Of a DNA stretch of 64,000 nucleotides, positions 63,043 to 64,000 are shown one piece after another. Origin of the DNA: Alphaproteobacteria bacterium. Its GTDB lineage: Bacteria; Pseudomonadota; Alphaproteobacteria; Rhizobiales; Xanthobacteraceae. Position 1 is the stretch's first letter. Every line of letters begins with the position of its first letter. Made by a program: the position numbers and the translations under genes. The DNA lies in contig VGEP01000001.1 in assembly GCA_016869215.1 (NCBI GenBank), positions 62,001 to 126,000 on the forward strand, read 5' to 3'. Below the pieces are notes generated by a model. The model did not search any database. It saw only the letters and a list, made by a program, of their open reading frames with translations, and was not told where the DNA came from.

Positions 63043-63389
63043 GCGCACTCCCGAATTGCCGCCGCACTATAGTCCGAACCGGGAGAGCCTCGTAAGCGGG
63101 CGGGATCGCGCCTTGAGCTAGATCAAGATGAGCCCGCCATCGGCATTGCAGACGGCTCGCCGCGGCTTCGATCTACGGACAAAAAATGAGGAACATCCCA
63201 CCGGGTGAAATCGATATCCGTAATCGCAAGTTGTGTTTATGGACGTTTACTGGAGATTATCCACCTGAAACCGCTGCAAATCGCAATATTGACAAATTAT
63301 TATTCAACCAAAGGTGTTCTTGTGATTTTCAGGCAGGCGTGAATAGAGATAACCGCGATTGAAGTGAGTTTCCCAAACAGGAGAAAATT
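63043..63389. other. 347-bp divergent region with FixK-type box and a possible 58-codon ORF
   Basis: The region is AT-rich compared with the rest. It contains the box at 63113-63126 and an open frame 63186-63362 (ATG to TGA, 58 codons, beginning MRNIPPGEIDIRNRK) with unusual codon use and no ribosome site, which may be spurious. The remainder should hold the promoters of the flavin monooxygenase and H-NS-like genes. Confidence 0.45.
63113..63126. promoter_or_regulatory. FixK/FNR-type box
   Basis: TTGAGCTAGATCAA fits TTGA-N6-TCAA and differs from the ideal palindrome at one base. It is 71 bp from the monooxygenase ATG and about 265 bp from the H-NS-like gene, so the former is the likelier target, through an oxygen-responsive Crp/Fnr-family regulator. 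Confidence 0.45.
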
Positions 63390-63731
63390 GTGCGAGCGAT
63401 CAATCTCAAGAAATTTTCCGTGGACGATCTTTTGAATTTGCGCGACCGCGTCAACGCCGCGCTGGAGAATCTGGTCAAGCGCGAACGCAGCGAATTGGAA
63501 AACCGCCTGCGCCGGCTGCAGGGCTTCGGCGGCGATGCGCCGCGGCGCGGCCGCCCGCCGGGCTCCAAGAACAAGGGCGCGCGCAAGTCGCTGCGCGGCC
63601 GCAAGGTGGCGCCGAAGTACCGCAATCCTGCCAACCGCAGCGAAACCTGGGCGGGCCGCGGCCTGCAGCCGAAGTGGCTGAAGGCAGCGCTGAAGTCCGG
63701 CAAGAAGCTCGACGATTTCAAGATCAAGTAA
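63390..63731 (+). CDS. H-NS family (HvrA-like) nucleoid-associated protein
   Basis: A 113-residue DNA-binding protein. The N-terminal helix (LKKFSVDDLLNLRDRVNAALENLVKRERSELENRLRRLQG) is the oligomerisation coiled coil, a basic linker with PRRGRPPGSKNKGARKS resembles an AT-hook, and the C-terminal YRNPANRSETWAGRGLQPKWLKAAL is the H-NS DNA-binding motif that recognises AT-rich minor grooves. GTG start after CAGGAGAAAATT. In purple bacteria HvrA regulates photosynthesis and nitrogen genes; here no target is evident, though its own upstream region is AT-rich. Confidence 0.92.
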   Translation: MRAINLKKFSVDDLLNLRDRVNAALENLVKRERSELENRLRRLQGFGGDAPRRGRPPGSKNKGARKSLRGRKVAPKYRNPANRSETWAGRGLQPKWLKAALKSGKKLDDFKIK

Positions 63732-63757
63732 GCGCGGGACACGCTCGCGCCTTGCAT

Positions 63758-63795
63758 CGGCCGCCGGTCCCGACGGATCGGCGGCCGAAAACTTT
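63758..63795 (+). terminator. Intrinsic terminator after the H-NS-like gene
   Basis: Perfect 9-bp arms CGGCCGCCG and CGGCGGCCG with a 12-base loop, then AAAACTTTT. Lies between the H-NS-like gene and the convergent methyltransferase. Confidence 0.7.
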
Positions 63796-63807
63796 TCCAG
63801 CGCCGAA

Positions 63808-64000
63808 TTAAAGCGCCTTCGGCACCGGCAGCGGCGTCACCAGCATGCCGCGGTAGCCCTTCTGGCGCAGCTTGGGCGCAAGCTCGTCGGCGATGTGCCA
63901 GGAGAAGATGATCGCGCAGTCCGGCTGGTCGGAAAACATCCGGCTTTCCTCGACCACCGGGATCGCGGTGCCAGGCATGCACTTGCCGATTTTCAACGAG
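63808..64000 (-). CDS. Sugar C-methyltransferase, C-terminal fragment
   Basis: The last 63 codons of a gene whose 5' end is beyond the window. LKIGKCMPGTAIPVVEESRMFSDQPDCAIIFSWHIADELAPKLRQKGYRGMLVTPLP matches the C-terminal domain of NovU/TylC3-type SAM-dependent C-methyltransferases that modify dTDP- or CDP-keto sugars (G-K-x-x-P-G-T-x-I-P-V and the W-x-x-A-D-E segment). It suggests another deoxysugar or polysaccharide cluster continues past the end. Convergent with the H-NS-like gene. Confidence 0.72.
   Translation of the reverse strand, partial: SLKIGKCMPGTAIPVVEESRMFSDQPDCAIIFSWHIADELAPKLRQKGYRGMLVTPLPVPKAL

Overview
The window is GC-rich DNA (coding regions roughly 65% G+C by eye) from an alphaproteobacterium, most likely of the order Hyphomicrobiales (Bradyrhizobium/Xanthobacteraceae-like). 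This placement is an inference from gene content and regulatory signals: a heptose-based LPS core cluster, a contiguous urt-ure urea uptake/urease block, many Bug-family periplasmic receptors, a CsbD gene with EcfG-type stress promoters, a FixK-type box and an HvrA/H-NS-like regulator. I found no rRNA, tRNA, CRISPR array or intact transposase.

Layout. 1-12.8 kb: envelope polysaccharide and LPS inner-core synthesis (partial GT4 lipid-carrier transferase, sugar epimerase, two GT2 glycosyltransferases, FkbM methyltransferase, hldE, hldD, waaF, gmhA, gmhB, waaC, galE, MsbA-like exporter). Together these make ADP-heptose, transfer it to lipid A-Kdo and export glycolipid. 12.9-14.0 kb: an FAH-family hydrolase and a small hypothetical gene. 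14.0-19.5 kb: a branched-chain amino-acid-type ABC transporter (livF, G, M, H and receptor) facing a divergent MarR regulator. 19.5-25.2 kb: amidase, fused TRAP permease, TAXI receptor, and a divergent enoyl-CoA hydratase.

25.2-37.7 kb: a minus-strand urea block. In transcription order it is urtA-B-C-D-E, ureD-A, a foreign-looking DUF4375 gene, ureB, ureC, then (past a plus-strand DUF2147 gene) ureE-F-G. A well-formed sigma-54 promoter lies upstream of urtA, so nitrogen control is expected. 37.9-45.0 kb: a DUF1932 dehydrogenase, a DUF6494 protein, an S10 carboxypeptidase, a split LigD (phosphoesterase and polymerase proteins, no ligase), and a response regulator divergent from csbD with an EcfG promoter on each side. 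Last comes an orphan EutA-like protein with histidine-rich ends.

45.0-54.0 kb: Bug receptors, a two-subunit ThDP decarboxylase with a VOC protein, and a four-gene operon (cysteine-dioxygenase-like, alcohol dehydrogenase, thioesterase, acyl-CoA ligase). 54.0-63.0 kb: a hairpin-rich non-coding stretch, then an apparent aromatic/dicarboxylic acid catabolic cluster (UbiD decarboxylase, amidohydrolase, 4,5-dihydroxyphthalate-decarboxylase-like protein, Asp/Glu racemase-type enzyme, two Bug receptors, flavin monooxygenase). A low-GC 'mobile mystery' toxin-antitoxin pair interrupts it. The window closes with an H-NS-like gene and the end of a sugar C-methyltransferase.

Most unusual signals: (1) two loci carrying paired, head-to-head, covarying long palindromes wedged between stop and start codons inside operons (32433-32600 and 46537-46702), one with the next gene's start codon in its loop; (2) an exact 37-bp patch shared in opposite orientation by a ThDP-enzyme gene and a Bug receptor gene; (3) four ATAAG-N6-CTTAT operators spaced exactly 33 bp apart before the antitoxin gene; (4) a tightly packed array of GC hairpins at 54.1-54.4 kb.
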